A program made the position numbers and the translations under genes. DNA of 48,489 bases from the NCBI GenBank assembly GCA_009995045.1, contig JAACQG010000017.1, positions 1 through 48,489 of the forward strand. The letters are read 5' to 3'. The notes under the pieces were generated by a model, which was given only the letters and a program-made list of their open reading frames with translations, made no database searches and was not told where the DNA came from. The DNA is from Alphaproteobacteria bacterium (GTDB lineage: Bacteria > Pseudomonadota > Alphaproteobacteria > Micavibrionales > Micavibrionaceae). Shown here piece by piece: positions 24,897 through 35,788 of this stretch (position 1 is its first letter; each line of letters opens with the position of its first letter).

Positions 24897-25742
24897 ATGA
24901 ACAATATAAATACAATCATGAAAAGCGTAATGATTATTTGCTTATCTTTGATCATCATGGGCGCGGGCAGCTCAATGGCTCAAGAAACACAAAGCAACAC
25001 AAGCGATAAAGAGGAAGAATATTTCCCGGCATCATTAGAAAACTTTTCAAAAACATATTGGAGATTCAGGAAATTTGATCTCTCAGATAATGTGGCGATA
25101 GATAACTATATGCGAATTAATGAATGCGACCTGTATAAAGAATACCATCACAATGAATTTGAATGGTTAAGCATCAGAAATGCCACAAAAAACTTTCTAG
25201 AGGAAAATATCAAGAAATTCCCACAAAACTACGCCTTCGTGCAGCCCATTTCTTTAGGCGATTACGACTTTGAAAGGAAAGGTTTTAATATTGCAAAAGA
25301 GCAAGAGTTAATAGGGGTTAAACGATTTGAAATTCCTTCTAGCGACTCGCTAAGTAGCGTTTGTGATGTGCGTGGACCAATAGAAAAATACCCCAAAGTT
25401 ATTGCGCTTGAGCTCACAAGACCACTTACTTTTGACTTCTTTGATATTGATCCGCAACTTGCAAAAGAGGTTTTAGCGGAGAAAATGGAGAAATACGAAA
25501 AACTGGACCCTAATTATAAAACACGCGAAGAGTTTTTATTGGCGCGTGAAGTTTATTTAAGGGTAAAGGTAAAAATGTTTGCCTATAAGCCTGACGACAT
25601 TTTAACCAGAGACGGAAATTATGTGGCAAAAATGCTGGCCATTTTGGAGGAAGTAGAAGTGTTTGCAGATAAAGATCAAACACAGCTATTATATCGCAAA
25701 GACTTAAGACGCCAAAAAAGAGCCAGAAAGAAAGGCTACTAA
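24897..25742 (+). CDS. Secreted protein of unknown function
   Basis: The 281-residue precursor has a signal peptide (about 1-32, hydrophobic core MIICLSLIIMGAGSSMA, cut before QET). The mature part is hydrophilic and highly charged, with two cysteines (INECDLY and SSVCDVRG), aromatic-rich N-terminal segment (SKTYWRFRKFDLSD), and a basic C-terminal tail (RKDLRRQKRARKKGY). I recognise no family. It follows mutY after 28 bases with a GGGG-type ribosome site and meets ccrM tail to tail with one base between stops. Composition is somewhat more AT-rich than mutY. Confidence 0.75.
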   Translation: MNNINTIMKSVMIICLSLIIMGAGSSMAQETQSNTSDKEEEYFPASLENFSKTYWRFRKFDLSDNVAIDNYMRINECDLYKEYHHNEFEWLSIRNATKNFLEENIKKFPQNYAFVQPISLGDYDFERKGFNIAKEQELIGVKRFEIPSSDSLSSVCDVRGPIEKYPKVIALELTRPLTFDFFDIDPQLAKEVLAEKMEKYEKLDPNYKTREEFLLAREVYLRVKVKMFAYKPDDILTRDGNYVAKMLAILEEVEVFADKDQTQLLYRKDLRRQKRARKKGY

Positions 25743-25743
25743 G

Positions 25744-26961
<1,218 letters not shown>

Positions 26962-27612
26962 CTAAGCCGCAGAATCCTCTGCCCGCAGACTCGCGCCAGA
27001 GGTCGATCCATGCGCGATAAAATTTTTAATGGGCGCATAAGATTTTCGATGATGGGCGGTTATGCCATGTGCGTTGATACCATCCATATGAATTTTCGCG
27101 CCATATCCCGCATTGCTATCCCATCCATAATGAGGATGCTCAATGTGCAAAGCTTTCATAATTCTATCGCGCGTGACCTTCGCAACAATAGACGCCGCCG
27201 CAATAGAGTATGATTTGTTATCACCCTTAACCACGCATTGCGCAGGGCAGGGCAGCTTTGGCATTTGATTACCATCGACCAGGGCAAAATCAGGTGCAAC
27301 TGCCATCCCCCGAAGTGCCACCTCCATCGCCTTTAGCGAGGCTTGAAGTACGTTGATATCATCCACCTCTTGTGGTGAAATTTCCGCAACCTGCCATGCA
27401 CAATGCTGCGTAATCAACGCATAGAGCGTTTCCAATTTCGGCTTCGCAATCTTTTTACTGTCTTTTAGATCAAGAATAAAAGGCAGGGAGCAGGCCTCGG
27501 GCGGGATATAAACACAAGCCGCCACAACAGGGCCGGCCAATGGCCCGCGCCCAACCTCATCAAGGCCGAATACGTGTCCATCATGCATATGCTCTAATTC
27601 AAAATCAGGCAT
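26962..27612 (-). CDS. rnhB: Ribonuclease HII
   Basis: RNase HII cleaves at ribonucleotides embedded in DNA and RNA-DNA hybrids. The 216-residue protein has the hallmark FGLDEVGRGPLAGPVVAACV with catalytic Asp18 and Glu19, a second Asp in FALVDGNQMPKLP, and the KGDNKSYSIAAASIVAKVTRDRIM block. A conserved Gly-Tyr segment follows (HPHYGWDSNAGYGAKIH). It follows pepN by five bases and precedes ccrM. The rnhB-ccrM pairing is well known in alphaproteobacteria. Two more GANTC sites fall in its last codons. Confidence 0.97.
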   Translation of the reverse strand: MPDFELEHMHDGHVFGLDEVGRGPLAGPVVAACVYIPPEACSLPFILDLKDSKKIAKPKLETLYALITQHCAWQVAEISPQEVDDINVLQASLKAMEVALRGMAVAPDFALVDGNQMPKLPCPAQCVVKGDNKSYSIAAASIVAKVTRDRIMKALHIEHPHYGWDSNAGYGAKIHMDGINAHGITAHHRKSYAPIKNFIAHGSTSGASLRAEDSAA

Positions 27613-27617
27613 AGAAT

Positions 27618-30212
27618 TTAGCTATTCAGTGATTTGCTAGCGATCTCGAACACATCGGGTGATAAATCGTCCGTCGCCAAAATACGCTCTAACGCCTCTT
27701 TCATCTTTTCCTGACGCTTGAATGTGTATCGCTTCCATTCACGAAGCGGCGTCAAAAGGCGAGAGGCAATCTGCGGATTAATCGCGTTCAATTCGATAAT
27801 AGCATCCGTCAAAAATTCATACCCTGATCCATCTTCCGCATGAAATGAAACCGGATTATTCATCGCAAACGCCGCATAAAGCGAGCGAACACGATTAGGG
27901 TTTTTAATGTTGAAGTCAGGATGTTCGCGCAAAGACTTCAAGTGATTGATGATGTCTTTATGTGCCGCAGAGGCCTGCAAAGCAAAATACTTATCAATCA
28001 CAAGCGGATAGTCTTTATAGCGCGCATAAAACGCGTCAAAGGCCTCATCACGCTGTTCGTGAACACTATCGGCCAGACATGAGAGCGCGGCAACGCGATC
28101 AGTCATATTATCCGCATCATCATAATGCGCTTTCGCCAACTTCGCGCAGCCCGTACCATTTGTGGAGGTGAGAATATTCAGCACAGTATTGCGCAACGCA
28201 CGTTTGCCCATTGCCTCTGCTGTAATCTCAAAATCACCGCTTGGGGCATTCTCAGTATATAGCTTAAGAAGCGCAGTGCGATGCTCACTTTTAATCGCCG
28301 CCAACATAGCCTGACGCGCTTTATGGATCGCCGTTGGATCGATTTCGTCACGTTGTTGGCCAATAAATGAAATGCTCGGCAGGGTCAGTGCGCGCGCAAG
28401 CAAGGCCTTGTCCACGCCCTTTTCAAACCCTTTATTGATCAGCACACCAATCGTCTCAAGCAAGCTAGGGCGCACCGCGTTGCTTTTGTCATCAATCATC
28501 AAATTCAGGATAAACAAATATAGCTGTTGCCCTGCTTCCCACGCGTTAAATCCGTCACTATCGTTGAGCATAAGGAATGTAAGCTCTTGATTGCTAAGAC
28601 CTGTCTTTAATTTTACGGGCGCGGAGAAATTGCGCAAAACGGACGGTGTGGGGGGCTCATTGATGTCATCAATTGAATATGATTTTGAAATATCGGTAAG
28701 ATGCAATACGCGTGTTTCAATCAAATCTTTCCCATCCGCGCCAAGCAAACCAATCGCAACAGGGATGTGAAGCGGTCTTTTTGTCTCTTGCCCCGGTGTT
28801 GGTTTTGTTTCCTGTGAGAGATGGATGTTATATCTCTTTGCATCTGCGTCATATTCACCCTTGAACGTCACTTCCGGTGTGCCGGCCTGTGAATACCAAC
28901 GCTTAAATAGGGTAAGGTCAATTTCGCTGCCATCTTCAATCGCTTTGACCCAATCATCACATGTCACCGCCTCGCCATCATGGCGGGAGAAATAGACATC
29001 AGTACCTTTACGGTAATTTTCTTCACCCACAATGGTGCGGATCATGCGAATAACTTCCGCCCCTTTTTCATACACGGTCATGGTATAGAAATTATTGATC
29101 TCAATGAAGCTATCTGGGCGAATAGGATGCGCCATTGGGCCAGCATCTTCGGGGAACTGAAGGCGACGAAGCTGCGTCACATCGTCAATGCGCTGCACGT
29201 CACGAGAATTCATATCGGATGAAAATTCCTGATCACGAAATACGGTTAAACCTTCCTTCAACGAAAGCTGGAACCAATCACGACATGTCACGCGATTGCC
29301 GCTCCAATTGTGGAAATATTCATGCGCGATAACGCTTTCGACGCGCGTGAAATCAGAATCTGTCGCGGTATCCTGCGCCGCCAAAACAAGCGCGGTATTA
29401 AAGATATTCAGCGATGTATTTTCCATCGCACCCATATTAAAGTCGCTAACCGCAACAATGTTGAACATGTCATGTTCGTATTCCAAACCGTAAGTATCTT
29501 CATCCCATTTCATAGATTTCTTAAGCGATTCCATGGCGTGATCACACTGGTTTTCGTCGCCGGGACGCACATAGATATACAGATCAATAACCTTGCCTGA
29601 AGCATTGGTGAATGTGTCATGGATTTGCGTCAAATCACCCGCAACAAGCGCAAAGAGATAGCAGGGTTTAGGGAACGGGTCATGCCATTCCACAAAATGC
29701 CGTTCATCATCAAGCGGACCAGAGCCAACCTTATTACCATTTGATAAAAGGACAGGATGCTCTCTGCTTGCCTCAATGCGCACGGTGAAGATCGTAAGAA
29801 CATCGGGACGATCGGGGAAGTAGGTAATGCTACGAAACCCTTCGGCCTCACATTGCGTGCAATATGTACCGCCGGAATTATACAACCCCTCAAGGCGCGT
29901 ATTATTCTCTGGCTCAATTTTTGTTTTAATCTCAAGCGTAAATTTATCAGACGGAGTAGGGATGCGCAGCGAGGTATCATTCACGCTGTAATCCTTAAAC
30001 TCTTCACCATCAATCTTAACGCCAAGCAATTCTAAACGCTCACCGTTTAAAAAAACGTCTTTGGCTTCGCGATCAAGGCGCTCGAATACCGATGTGGCGG
30101 TAACAATGGTGTGACCATCGTGAATATCAAACACCAAATGAAGGCTATGTACCTTAAATGGATAAGGGGTGTAATCCTTCAGATAGATAGTCTTAGGCGT
30201 GTCTGTACGCAT
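27618..30212 (-). CDS. pepN: Aminopeptidase N (M1 family)
   Basis: PepN is the major cytoplasmic zinc aminopeptidase that removes N-terminal residues from peptides. The 864-residue protein has the exopeptidase motif GAMEN (261-265), zinc site HEYFH (297-301) with the downstream Glu in LSLKEGLTVF (about 320), and the long helical C-terminal domain of the E. coli-type (DUF3458) enzymes. It follows proB by nine bases. Length matches the family (about 870), and no signal peptide is seen. Confidence 0.97.
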   Translation of the reverse strand: MRTDTPKTIYLKDYTPYPFKVHSLHLVFDIHDGHTIVTATSVFERLDREAKDVFLNGERLELLGVKIDGEEFKDYSVNDTSLRIPTPSDKFTLEIKTKIEPENNTRLEGLYNSGGTYCTQCEAEGFRSITYFPDRPDVLTIFTVRIEASREHPVLLSNGNKVGSGPLDDERHFVEWHDPFPKPCYLFALVAGDLTQIHDTFTNASGKVIDLYIYVRPGDENQCDHAMESLKKSMKWDEDTYGLEYEHDMFNIVAVSDFNMGAMENTSLNIFNTALVLAAQDTATDSDFTRVESVIAHEYFHNWSGNRVTCRDWFQLSLKEGLTVFRDQEFSSDMNSRDVQRIDDVTQLRRLQFPEDAGPMAHPIRPDSFIEINNFYTMTVYEKGAEVIRMIRTIVGEENYRKGTDVYFSRHDGEAVTCDDWVKAIEDGSEIDLTLFKRWYSQAGTPEVTFKGEYDADAKRYNIHLSQETKPTPGQETKRPLHIPVAIGLLGADGKDLIETRVLHLTDISKSYSIDDINEPPTPSVLRNFSAPVKLKTGLSNQELTFLMLNDSDGFNAWEAGQQLYLFILNLMIDDKSNAVRPSLLETIGVLINKGFEKGVDKALLARALTLPSISFIGQQRDEIDPTAIHKARQAMLAAIKSEHRTALLKLYTENAPSGDFEITAEAMGKRALRNTVLNILTSTNGTGCAKLAKAHYDDADNMTDRVAALSCLADSVHEQRDEAFDAFYARYKDYPLVIDKYFALQASAAHKDIINHLKSLREHPDFNIKNPNRVRSLYAAFAMNNPVSFHAEDGSGYEFLTDAIIELNAINPQIASRLLTPLREWKRYTFKRQEKMKEALERILATDDLSPDVFEIASKSLNS

Positions 30213-30221
30213 AAAATCTCC

Positions 30222-31400
30222 TTAGTGATCGGCGTTAGGAATAGCCTGCAATGGATCATCATAAAGCACAAGGTCATTACGGTGTATCACTTCCGTACGC
30301 CCTGCATATCCCAAAATCATAGGGATATCATCGCTCTGGCGGCCAATAATCATGAAAAGCTCATTGGTCGGAAACGCGGCAATACCAATGCCAATCGTCT
30401 CTTCATATTGGTTCTTAATCAAGATCACGTCACCGCGATCAAATTCACCATCAATCGATTTAACACCAATAGGCAAAAGGCTATTACCCTTATCAAGCGC
30501 CTTTTCCGCGCCCTCGTCAACAAAAACACTGCCTTTCGGGTTAAGGTGAGATTGTATCCAGGTCTTACGCGCATTCGCACGATTTTCCTCGGCGGTGAAC
30601 AATGTATTCTTTTTATCAGGATCATGCATAAGCGCATTCAGCGACCCATTTTTAACACCATCAGTGATGATCAAATGAATACCCGCACGCGTTGCAGAAA
30701 TCGCCGCTTCAATCTTACTCTTCATGCCGCCAGTGCTAAGGCCTGCAACCGCGTCACCCGCAATGCTAACATGATTTTCAGTAATGGTTTTAACAACGGG
30801 AATAAATGGCGCAGTCGGATCAACATCAGGGTTGGCGCGATAAAGACCATCTGTCGTTGAAAGCAAAACAACCGCGTCTGCCTCAACCATCTGTCCAACA
30901 CGAACAGCCAATTTATCATTGTCACCAAAACGAATTTCACCCGTAGATATAGTATCATTTTCATTAATAATCGGAATAATACCACGATCAAGAAGCGTCG
31001 TAATCGTTTCACGCGCATTCAAATGCATACGCCAATCTTCGGTTTCTGACATGGTCAGCAAGATTTGCGCCGCCTTCATGTCATCTTTTTTCAATTCATC
31101 GAAATAGGCGTTGAAAAGGTAAAACTGCCCAACCGCCGCGGCGGCCTGTTTTAATTCTAAAGGGATCTCGCTAGGGCGCTGATCGGGGGCAATACCAATA
31201 TCTATCCGTCCCAATGCAACCGCACCAGAAGACACGATAACAATCTTTTTACCCATGTCGCGGATTTCTCTGATGTCATCTACAAAGGATTCAAGCCATT
31301 CTTGGTTAACCTGGCCTGTCGCCACATTGGTTAAAATCGCTGATCCGATTTTGAAAACAATAGTATCTGCATCTCTAAGAATATCTTGTGTGTTTGGCAT
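30222..31400 (-). CDS. proB: Glutamate 5-kinase ProB
   Basis: ProB phosphorylates glutamate in the first step of proline synthesis. The 392-residue protein combines the amino-acid kinase domain (about 8-270: TIVFKIGSAILTN, KIVIVSSGAVALG, PIINENDTISTGEIRFGDND, AGLSTGGMKSKIEAA) with a C-terminal PUA domain (about 290-375, KGSVFVDEGAEKAL, then LLPIGVKSIDGEFDRGD). It lies 30 bases after obgE as expected, but proA does not follow; pepN does. The feedback-sensing residues cannot be judged here. Confidence 0.97.
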   Translation of the reverse strand: MPNTQDILRDADTIVFKIGSAILTNVATGQVNQEWLESFVDDIREIRDMGKKIVIVSSGAVALGRIDIGIAPDQRPSEIPLELKQAAAAVGQFYLFNAYFDELKKDDMKAAQILLTMSETEDWRMHLNARETITTLLDRGIIPIINENDTISTGEIRFGDNDKLAVRVGQMVEADAVVLLSTTDGLYRANPDVDPTAPFIPVVKTITENHVSIAGDAVAGLSTGGMKSKIEAAISATRAGIHLIITDGVKNGSLNALMHDPDKKNTLFTAEENRANARKTWIQSHLNPKGSVFVDEGAEKALDKGNSLLPIGVKSIDGEFDRGDVILIKNQYEETIGIGIAAFPTNELFMIIGRQSDDIPMILGYAGRTEVIHRNDLVLYDDPLQAIPNADH

Positions 31401-31430
31401 AATTAAAAACCCCTATATGAAAAATAAAAC

Positions 31431-32471
31431 CTATTGATCCGCGGGGTTAAACTCCTTTTCAGTTTCCGAATCTGGTTTGTGTTTGATCTTATAAATTTTT
31501 GCGCCCAATTCATATAGCACGCCATTAACATTTTTACCTGAAACAGCAGAAATGGTATGAACCGGTTTTCCAATGGCTTCACTCAAAGTCTTCGCAAGGT
31601 CATTAGAAAGTTCCTCGCCCAACGCATCACATTTGTTAAGCGCGACAATCTCTTCTTTATCAATAAGGCCGCAACCATACTCTTTTAACTCACCACGAAT
31701 GGTGTGATAGGCCGCGATGATATCGTCTTGTGTGCAATCAATCAAATGAAGCAGAACATTTGTACGCTCAATATGCCCCAAAAAGCGATCGCCGAGGCCT
31801 TGCCCCTGTGACGCACCCTCAATCAGGCCGGGAATATCCGCGATGACAAAATCATAATCTCCCGCCTTAACGACACCCAAATTTGGATGAAGCGTGGTAA
31901 AGGGATAATCGGCAATTTTAGGCTTCGCATTCGAGCTAGCCGCAAGAAACGTAGATTTGCCTGCATTGGGCAAACCCACCAAGCCGGAATCCGCAATCAA
32001 TTTAAGACGAAGCCAAATGCCCAATTCTTGCCCCGGCCAGCCTGGCGTAGTCTTGCGCGGCGCTTGGTTCGTTGAGCTTTTATAGCGTGCATTCCCAAAA
32101 CCACCATCACCGCCCTCAAGGAAAACTTTGCGCTCACCAAGTTCAGTGAAGTCGTAAAGAACAGTCTCTTTATCCTCATCAAGGATCTGCGTGCCCAAAG
32201 GAACACGTATAACGCAATCTTCACCACGCGCCCCTGTGCGGTTATCACCTTTACCGTGCTCGCCCTTAGAGGCCTTAAAATGCTGATTGTAGCGAAAATC
32301 AATCAATGTGTTCATCGCATCGGCGCATTCAAAAACAACATCGCCGCCGCGACCACCATTCCCGCCATCCGGCCCGCCCATGGCAATATTTTTCTCACGA
32401 CGGAAACTGAGGCAACCTGCGCCGCCATTCCCGCTTGAGATATATATTTTTGCTTGGTCGAGAAATTTCAT
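31431..32471 (-). CDS. obgE: GTPase ObgE/CgtA
   Basis: Obg is an essential ribosome-associated GTPase tied to 50S assembly and stress signalling. The 346-residue protein has the glycine-rich Obg fold (1-158, with [17 protein letters not shown] and [16 protein letters not shown]) and the G domain: P-loop GLPNAGKST, switch [20 protein letters not shown] and the SAVSGKN motif. The C-terminal extension is short. It follows rpmA, but a terminator at 32493-32522 lies between, so obgE-proB may be partly uncoupled from the ribosomal protein genes. Confidence 0.97.
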   Translation of the reverse strand: MKFLDQAKIYISSGNGGAGCLSFRREKNIAMGGPDGGNGGRGGDVVFECADAMNTLIDFRYNQHFKASKGEHGKGDNRTGARGEDCVIRVPLGTQILDEDKETVLYDFTELGERKVFLEGGDGGFGNARYKSSTNQAPRKTTPGWPGQELGIWLRLKLIADSGLVGLPNAGKSTFLAASSNAKPKIADYPFTTLHPNLGVVKAGDYDFVIADIPGLIEGASQGQGLGDRFLGHIERTNVLLHLIDCTQDDIIAAYHTIRGELKEYGCGLIDKEEIVALNKCDALGEELSNDLAKTLSEAIGKPVHTISAVSGKNVNGVLYELGAKIYKIKHKPDSETEKEFNPADQ

Positions 32472-32492
32472 GATTGGTTTCTTTTGGGTAAT

Positions 32493-32522
32493 AAAAAAGG
32501 GAAAGGATTGCGCCTTTCCCTT
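32493..32522 (-). terminator. Rho-independent terminator after rpmA
   Basis: In the minus strand AAGGGAAAGG pairs perfectly with CCTTTCCCTT around a six-base loop (CGCAAT), and the descending arm runs into TTTTTT. This is a textbook intrinsic terminator 26 bases after the rpmA stop and 21 bases before the obgE start. It would limit readthrough from the strong rplU promoter into obgE-proB. Confidence 0.85.
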
Positions 32523-32548
32523 AAATTCTTATCTGATAAGGAAAGACC

Positions 32549-32833
32549 TTATTCCGCAGCCGCTTGCGCTTGTGCATCATTGGCAGGAACAACATTCACT
32601 GTTGCACGACCACCTTCACCTTTGGTGAACAAAACATTGCCTTCAAGGAGAGCAAAGATTGTGTGGTCTTTACCGATACCAACATTTTTACCAGGACGGT
32701 ATTTTGTACCGCGCTGACGAATGATGATGTTGCCTGCTAAAACGTCCTGTCCGCCAGATTTCTTAACGCCAAGACGACGTCCTGCTGAATCGCGACCGTT
32801 TCTGGAACTACCACCTGCTTTTTTATGTGCCAT
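32549..32833 (-). CDS. rpmA: 50S ribosomal protein L27
   Basis: L27 reaches the peptidyl transferase centre with its N-terminus. The 94-residue protein begins [20 protein letters not shown], the uncleaved proteobacterial form (no Firmicutes-type N-terminal extension), followed by [25 protein letters not shown] in which the core motif is conserved. The C-terminal alanine/glutamine-rich tail (about 82-94) is lineage-specific. It follows rplU by 34 bases and ends at the terminator at 32493-32522. Confidence 0.98.
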   Translation of the reverse strand: MAHKKAGGSSRNGRDSAGRRLGVKKSGGQDVLAGNIIIRQRGTKYRPGKNVGIGKDHTIFALLEGNVLFTKGEGGRATVNVVPANDAQAQAAAE

Positions 32834-32867
32834 GAGCCTATCCTTCCTGTTTTACAAACAACGCGTC

Positions 32868-33182
32868 TTACGCTGCTTTAATATCTGTGATTTGGATCAA
32901 AGTCAGGTGCTGACGATGACCTTTTTTGCGACGGTAATTCTGACGACGCTTCTTTTTGAAAATTGTAATTTTCGGCGCGCGCTTTTGAGCAAGCACGTTT
33001 GCTGATACTGATGCGCCTTTAACAAGAGGCTCACCAAGTGTCGCTGATTTTTCACCACCAACAAAAAGAACTTCGTCAAAGTTGATTGAATCACCTTCTT
33101 TAACATCAAGTTTTTCAATCTCGATTTTGTCGTCTTTTTGAACGCGGTACTGTTTCCCGCCTGTGCGTATAACTGCAAACAT
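32868..33182 (-). CDS. rplU: 50S ribosomal protein L21
   Basis: L21 binds 23S rRNA and helps early 50S assembly. The 104-residue protein begins MFAVIRTGGKQYRVQKDD and ends in the basic KKKRRQNYRRKKGHRQHLTLIQI segment, both diagnostic. Length is typical (about 103). It is the first gene of rplU-rpmA, and the strong promoter at 33211-33240 lies just upstream. Confidence 0.98.
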   Translation of the reverse strand: MFAVIRTGGKQYRVQKDDKIEIEKLDVKEGDSINFDEVLFVGGEKSATLGEPLVKGASVSANVLAQKRAPKITIFKKKRRQNYRRKKGHRQHLTLIQITDIKAA

Positions 33183-33203
33183 AATATGTATTCCTATTTA
33201 TTG

Positions 33204-33240
33204 AGAGCGCTTTATACTCTCCGAACGCGCTCTGTGTCAA
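33204..33240 (-). promoter_or_regulatory. Strong promoter of rplU-rpmA with inverted repeat
   Basis: The minus strand shows TTGACA (33235-33240), 18 bases, then TATAAA (33211-33216), close to sigma70 consensus. Transcription would start near 33204, leaving a leader of about 20 bases with TAGGA as ribosome site. AGAGCGC (33204-33210) and GCGCTCT (33227-33233) are perfect reverse complements flanking the -10 box, which could be an operator. Confidence 0.8.
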
Positions 33241-33274
33241 GCATAATATAGCTATTTTTATACGCTAATTTTAC

Positions 33275-33913
33275 TTATTGCGCGACAGCCCCGCCATAAA
33301 AATACCAACCCAGCCCAACAAGGAACAACGCATTGCCGTAAAGCCCGTGTTCTATGGTCACCAACGCCAATGACTTCGTCTTCGCATATGTCGTGGCAAA
33401 GATGATGCCGGCAATAAAACTCAGCAACGGCGCAATCCAATTTATATAAAGAACATGCGCAAACGCAAAAACAAGCGCACTCGCGAGAATCATCGTGATC
33501 GTCCTTGGGAAGAACTTTTGATAACGCTCAAAAAAGAAACTACAGAAAATAAACTCCTGGGGCAGGGCGGATAGCACAGGATAGATAACCAGCAAAAACG
33601 GGATAATCTGCGGTCGATCCCGCACAATCCCAAAAATGCGATCAGGATCAACCGCGTAAATAAACGCAACCATGCCGATGGTTGCAATTACAAAACGAAT
33701 AAGAATGGGCTTCATGTTCGACCATGTCACCGATTTCCATTTCCAGATATCAAGAAAATGCTCGTTATGCTTAAAGCGTAAAATGAAAAAACAATAGAGC
33801 GTCGCGCTCCAGAGAAAGAAAAACATATACGGCGCAAACCGAAAAGCGATAATGACGCTCGGCAGACAAATGCATAATAGTAAGAACTCAAGCGCCAGTA
33901 ATTTGTTTTTCAT
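33275..33913 (-). CDS. CPBP-family intramembrane protein
   Basis: This hydrophobic protein (212 residues from Met at 33913; 228 from the upstream ATG at 33961) has about seven membrane segments. It shows the CPBP (CAAX protease/Abi) pattern: PQEFIFCSFFFERY for motif 1, FAFAHVLYINW with the motif 2 histidine, and TIEHGLYGNA with the motif 3 histidine. In motif 1 the usual EExxxR is changed to QExxxC, so catalysis is uncertain. The shorter start is preferred because a TATATT box (33929-33934) precedes it and the longer one would leave only nine bases to the divergent manC gene. Role unknown. Confidence 0.82.
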   Translation of the reverse strand: MKNKLLALEFLLLCICLPSVIIAFRFAPYMFFFLWSATLYCFFILRFKHNEHFLDIWKWKSVTWSNMKPILIRFVIATIGMVAFIYAVDPDRIFGIVRDRPQIIPFLLVIYPVLSALPQEFIFCSFFFERYQKFFPRTITMILASALVFAFAHVLYINWIAPLLSFIAGIIFATTYAKTKSLALVTIEHGLYGNALFLVGLGWYFYGGAVAQ

Positions 33914-33970
33914 GACAATCATATGTTGAATATAGGTTGCCAAATGCGAAACAAAAGTCATTATTAAAAA

Positions 33971-34774
33971 ATGACCACAACGAAAATCACACCGGTTATT
34001 TTAGCAGGCGGACAGGGCAAAAGGCTTTGGCCACTATCCACAAGCGACCACCCCAAACAGTTCATCCCGTTGTTGGGGGAAAAAACCCTGTTTGAACGCA
34101 CGATTGAACGATGCGCCGATCGCAACATTTTCAAGCCACCCATGATTATCGGCAACGCCCGCCACAAAGCCCTCATCAGGACATTATCCCCCGATGACGC
34201 AGATGTCATCATGGAACCCACATCGAAAAACACCGCCCCCGCAATTGCATTGGCGGCAATGGCGGCCAATAGGGATGAGATATTGCTCATCATGCCCTCG
34301 GATCATTTCATCCCCGATCATTGCGGATTTATAGATACAATCCAAAAAGGTGTCCCATTCGCCAAGGACCATAAACTCGTCACATTCGGCATAACACCGA
34401 CCTCCGCCCATACGGGCTTTGGCTATATCCAATGTGGCAAACCAATGGGCGCAGGATACGAAATTCAAAAATTCCACGAAAAACCAAAGCGCCGCTTCGC
34501 CAAGCAATACACAAATGACAACCAATATTTTTGGAACGCAGGGCTTTATATGGCACAGGCAAGCGCACTGATTGATGAACTCAGCGCGCATGCCCCCTTG
34601 ATGCTAACCGATGCCGCAACCCCTGAAAGCTTTAACCGCATCACCCCCATCTCATTCGATCACGCCGTAGCCGAACACACGATAAACGGCGTTATCATCC
34701 CCGCGCAATTTGAGTGGAGCGACATCGGAAGCTGGAAAGCGCTGATCAAGTTAAAATCAGGAAGCCATCATTAA
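33971..34774 (+). CDS. manC: Mannose-1-phosphate guanylyltransferase, short form
   Basis: ManC makes GDP-mannose from GTP and mannose 1-phosphate. The 267-residue protein has the nucleotidyltransferase signature LAGGQGKRLWPLSTSDHPKQ (11-30), the MEPTSKNTAPAIALAA block, LIMPSDHFI, FHEKPKRRFAKQY, FWNAGLYM and the FEWSDIGSW motif. It ends right there and lacks the C-terminal cupin (phosphomannose isomerase) domain of the common bifunctional type, so another enzyme must supply mannose 6-phosphate. It begins a tight operon with gmd and fcl. No clear ribosome site is visible. Confidence 0.9.
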   Translation: MTTTKITPVILAGGQGKRLWPLSTSDHPKQFIPLLGEKTLFERTIERCADRNIFKPPMIIGNARHKALIRTLSPDDADVIMEPTSKNTAPAIALAAMAANRDEILLIMPSDHFIPDHCGFIDTIQKGVPFAKDHKLVTFGITPTSAHTGFGYIQCGKPMGAGYEIQKFHEKPKRRFAKQYTNDNQYFWNAGLYMAQASALIDELSAHAPLMLTDAATPESFNRITPISFDHAVAEHTINGVIIPAQFEWSDIGSWKALIKLKSGSHH

Positions 34775-34777
34775 AAC

Positions 34778-35788
34778 ATGACAAAAACCGCATTCATCAC
34801 TGGCATCACCGGGCAAGACGGTTCCTATCTCGCGCCATTTCTCCTCGATAAGGGCTATATCGTTCACGGCCTAGAACGGCGCGGCTCCCTCAGCCATACG
34901 GATCGAATCGACCACATTGATCACGAAAATCTGCACCTTAATTACGGCGACATGACCGACGGCACAAACCTCATCCGACTGATTAAGGACATTCAGCCCG
35001 ATGAGATATACAACCTCGCTGCGCAAAGTCACGTCCAAGTCAGCTTCGACACTCCCGAATATACCGCCAACGCGGATGCGCTCGGCACATTAAGAATACT
35101 TGAAGCAATCCGTATATTAGGGCTGGAAAGAAAAACCAAATTCTACCAAGCTTCAACATCCGAACTCTTCGGCAACGCGCCTGCGCCGCAAAACGAACAC
35201 ACGCCGTTCCATCCACGAAGCCCATACGCCACCGCAAAATTATACGCCTATTGGGCAACCATCAATTACCGCGAGGCGTATGGCATATTTGCATCCAATG
35301 GCATCTTGTTTAATCACGAAAGCCCGATGCGCGGTGAAACCTTCGTCACCCGCAAAATCACCCGCGCCATCGCCGCCATAAAACGCGGTCAACAAACACA
35401 CGTTGAATTAGGCAATCTGGACGCCAAACGCGATTGGGGGCATGCCCGTGACTATGTGGAGGGCATGTGGAAAATCTTACAACATGAAATCGCTGATGAT
35501 TTCGTCCTCGCAACAGGACAAACCCACAGCGTGCGTGACTTTGTTGAGGCAGCATTCGCTCTTATCGGGCATGATATCCAATGGCAAGGCAGCGGCGTTC
35601 AGGAAACGGGGATCAGCAAACAAACCAATCAAATCCTTGTCACCATCAACCCCAAATTCTTCCGCCCCACAGAGTTGGACATTTTATGCGGTGATCCCTC
35701 AAAAGCAAAAAAAGCATTAGACTGGCAAGCCAAAACAAGCTTTCAAGACCTTGTGAAAGAAATGGTAGAGCATGATCTATCCACTTAA
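34778..35788 (+). CDS. gmd: GDP-mannose 4,6-dehydratase
   Basis: Gmd converts GDP-mannose to GDP-4-keto-6-deoxymannose with bound NADP. The 336-residue short-chain dehydrogenase has the nucleotide-binding [16 protein letters not shown] (7-22), the GLERRGS segment, ASTSELFG with catalytic Thr127 and Glu129, and YATAK with Tyr150 and Lys154, plus [18 protein letters not shown] typical of Gmd. It starts three bases after manC and overlaps fcl by 17 bases. Confidence 0.97.
   Translation: MTKTAFITGITGQDGSYLAPFLLDKGYIVHGLERRGSLSHTDRIDHIDHENLHLNYGDMTDGTNLIRLIKDIQPDEIYNLAAQSHVQVSFDTPEYTANADALGTLRILEAIRILGLERKTKFYQASTSELFGNAPAPQNEHTPFHPRSPYATAKLYAYWATINYREAYGIFASNGILFNHESPMRGETFVTRKITRAIAAIKRGQQTHVELGNLDAKRDWGHARDYVEGMWKILQHEIADDFVLATGQTHSVRDFVEAAFALIGHDIQWQGSGVQETGISKQTNQILVTINPKFFRPTELDILCGDPSKAKKALDWQAKTSFQDLVKEMVEHDLST

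Noticed and set aside
30111-30860. A 249-codon plus-strand frame opposite proB and the pepN start
   Set aside because: It crosses the proB-pepN boundary antisense and encodes a low-complexity basic sequence with no domain.
33914-33961. Longer start of the CPBP-family gene at 33961
   Set aside because: It leaves nine bases to the divergent manC, has no ribosome site, and adds residues before a start that already fits the first membrane helix; not excluded.
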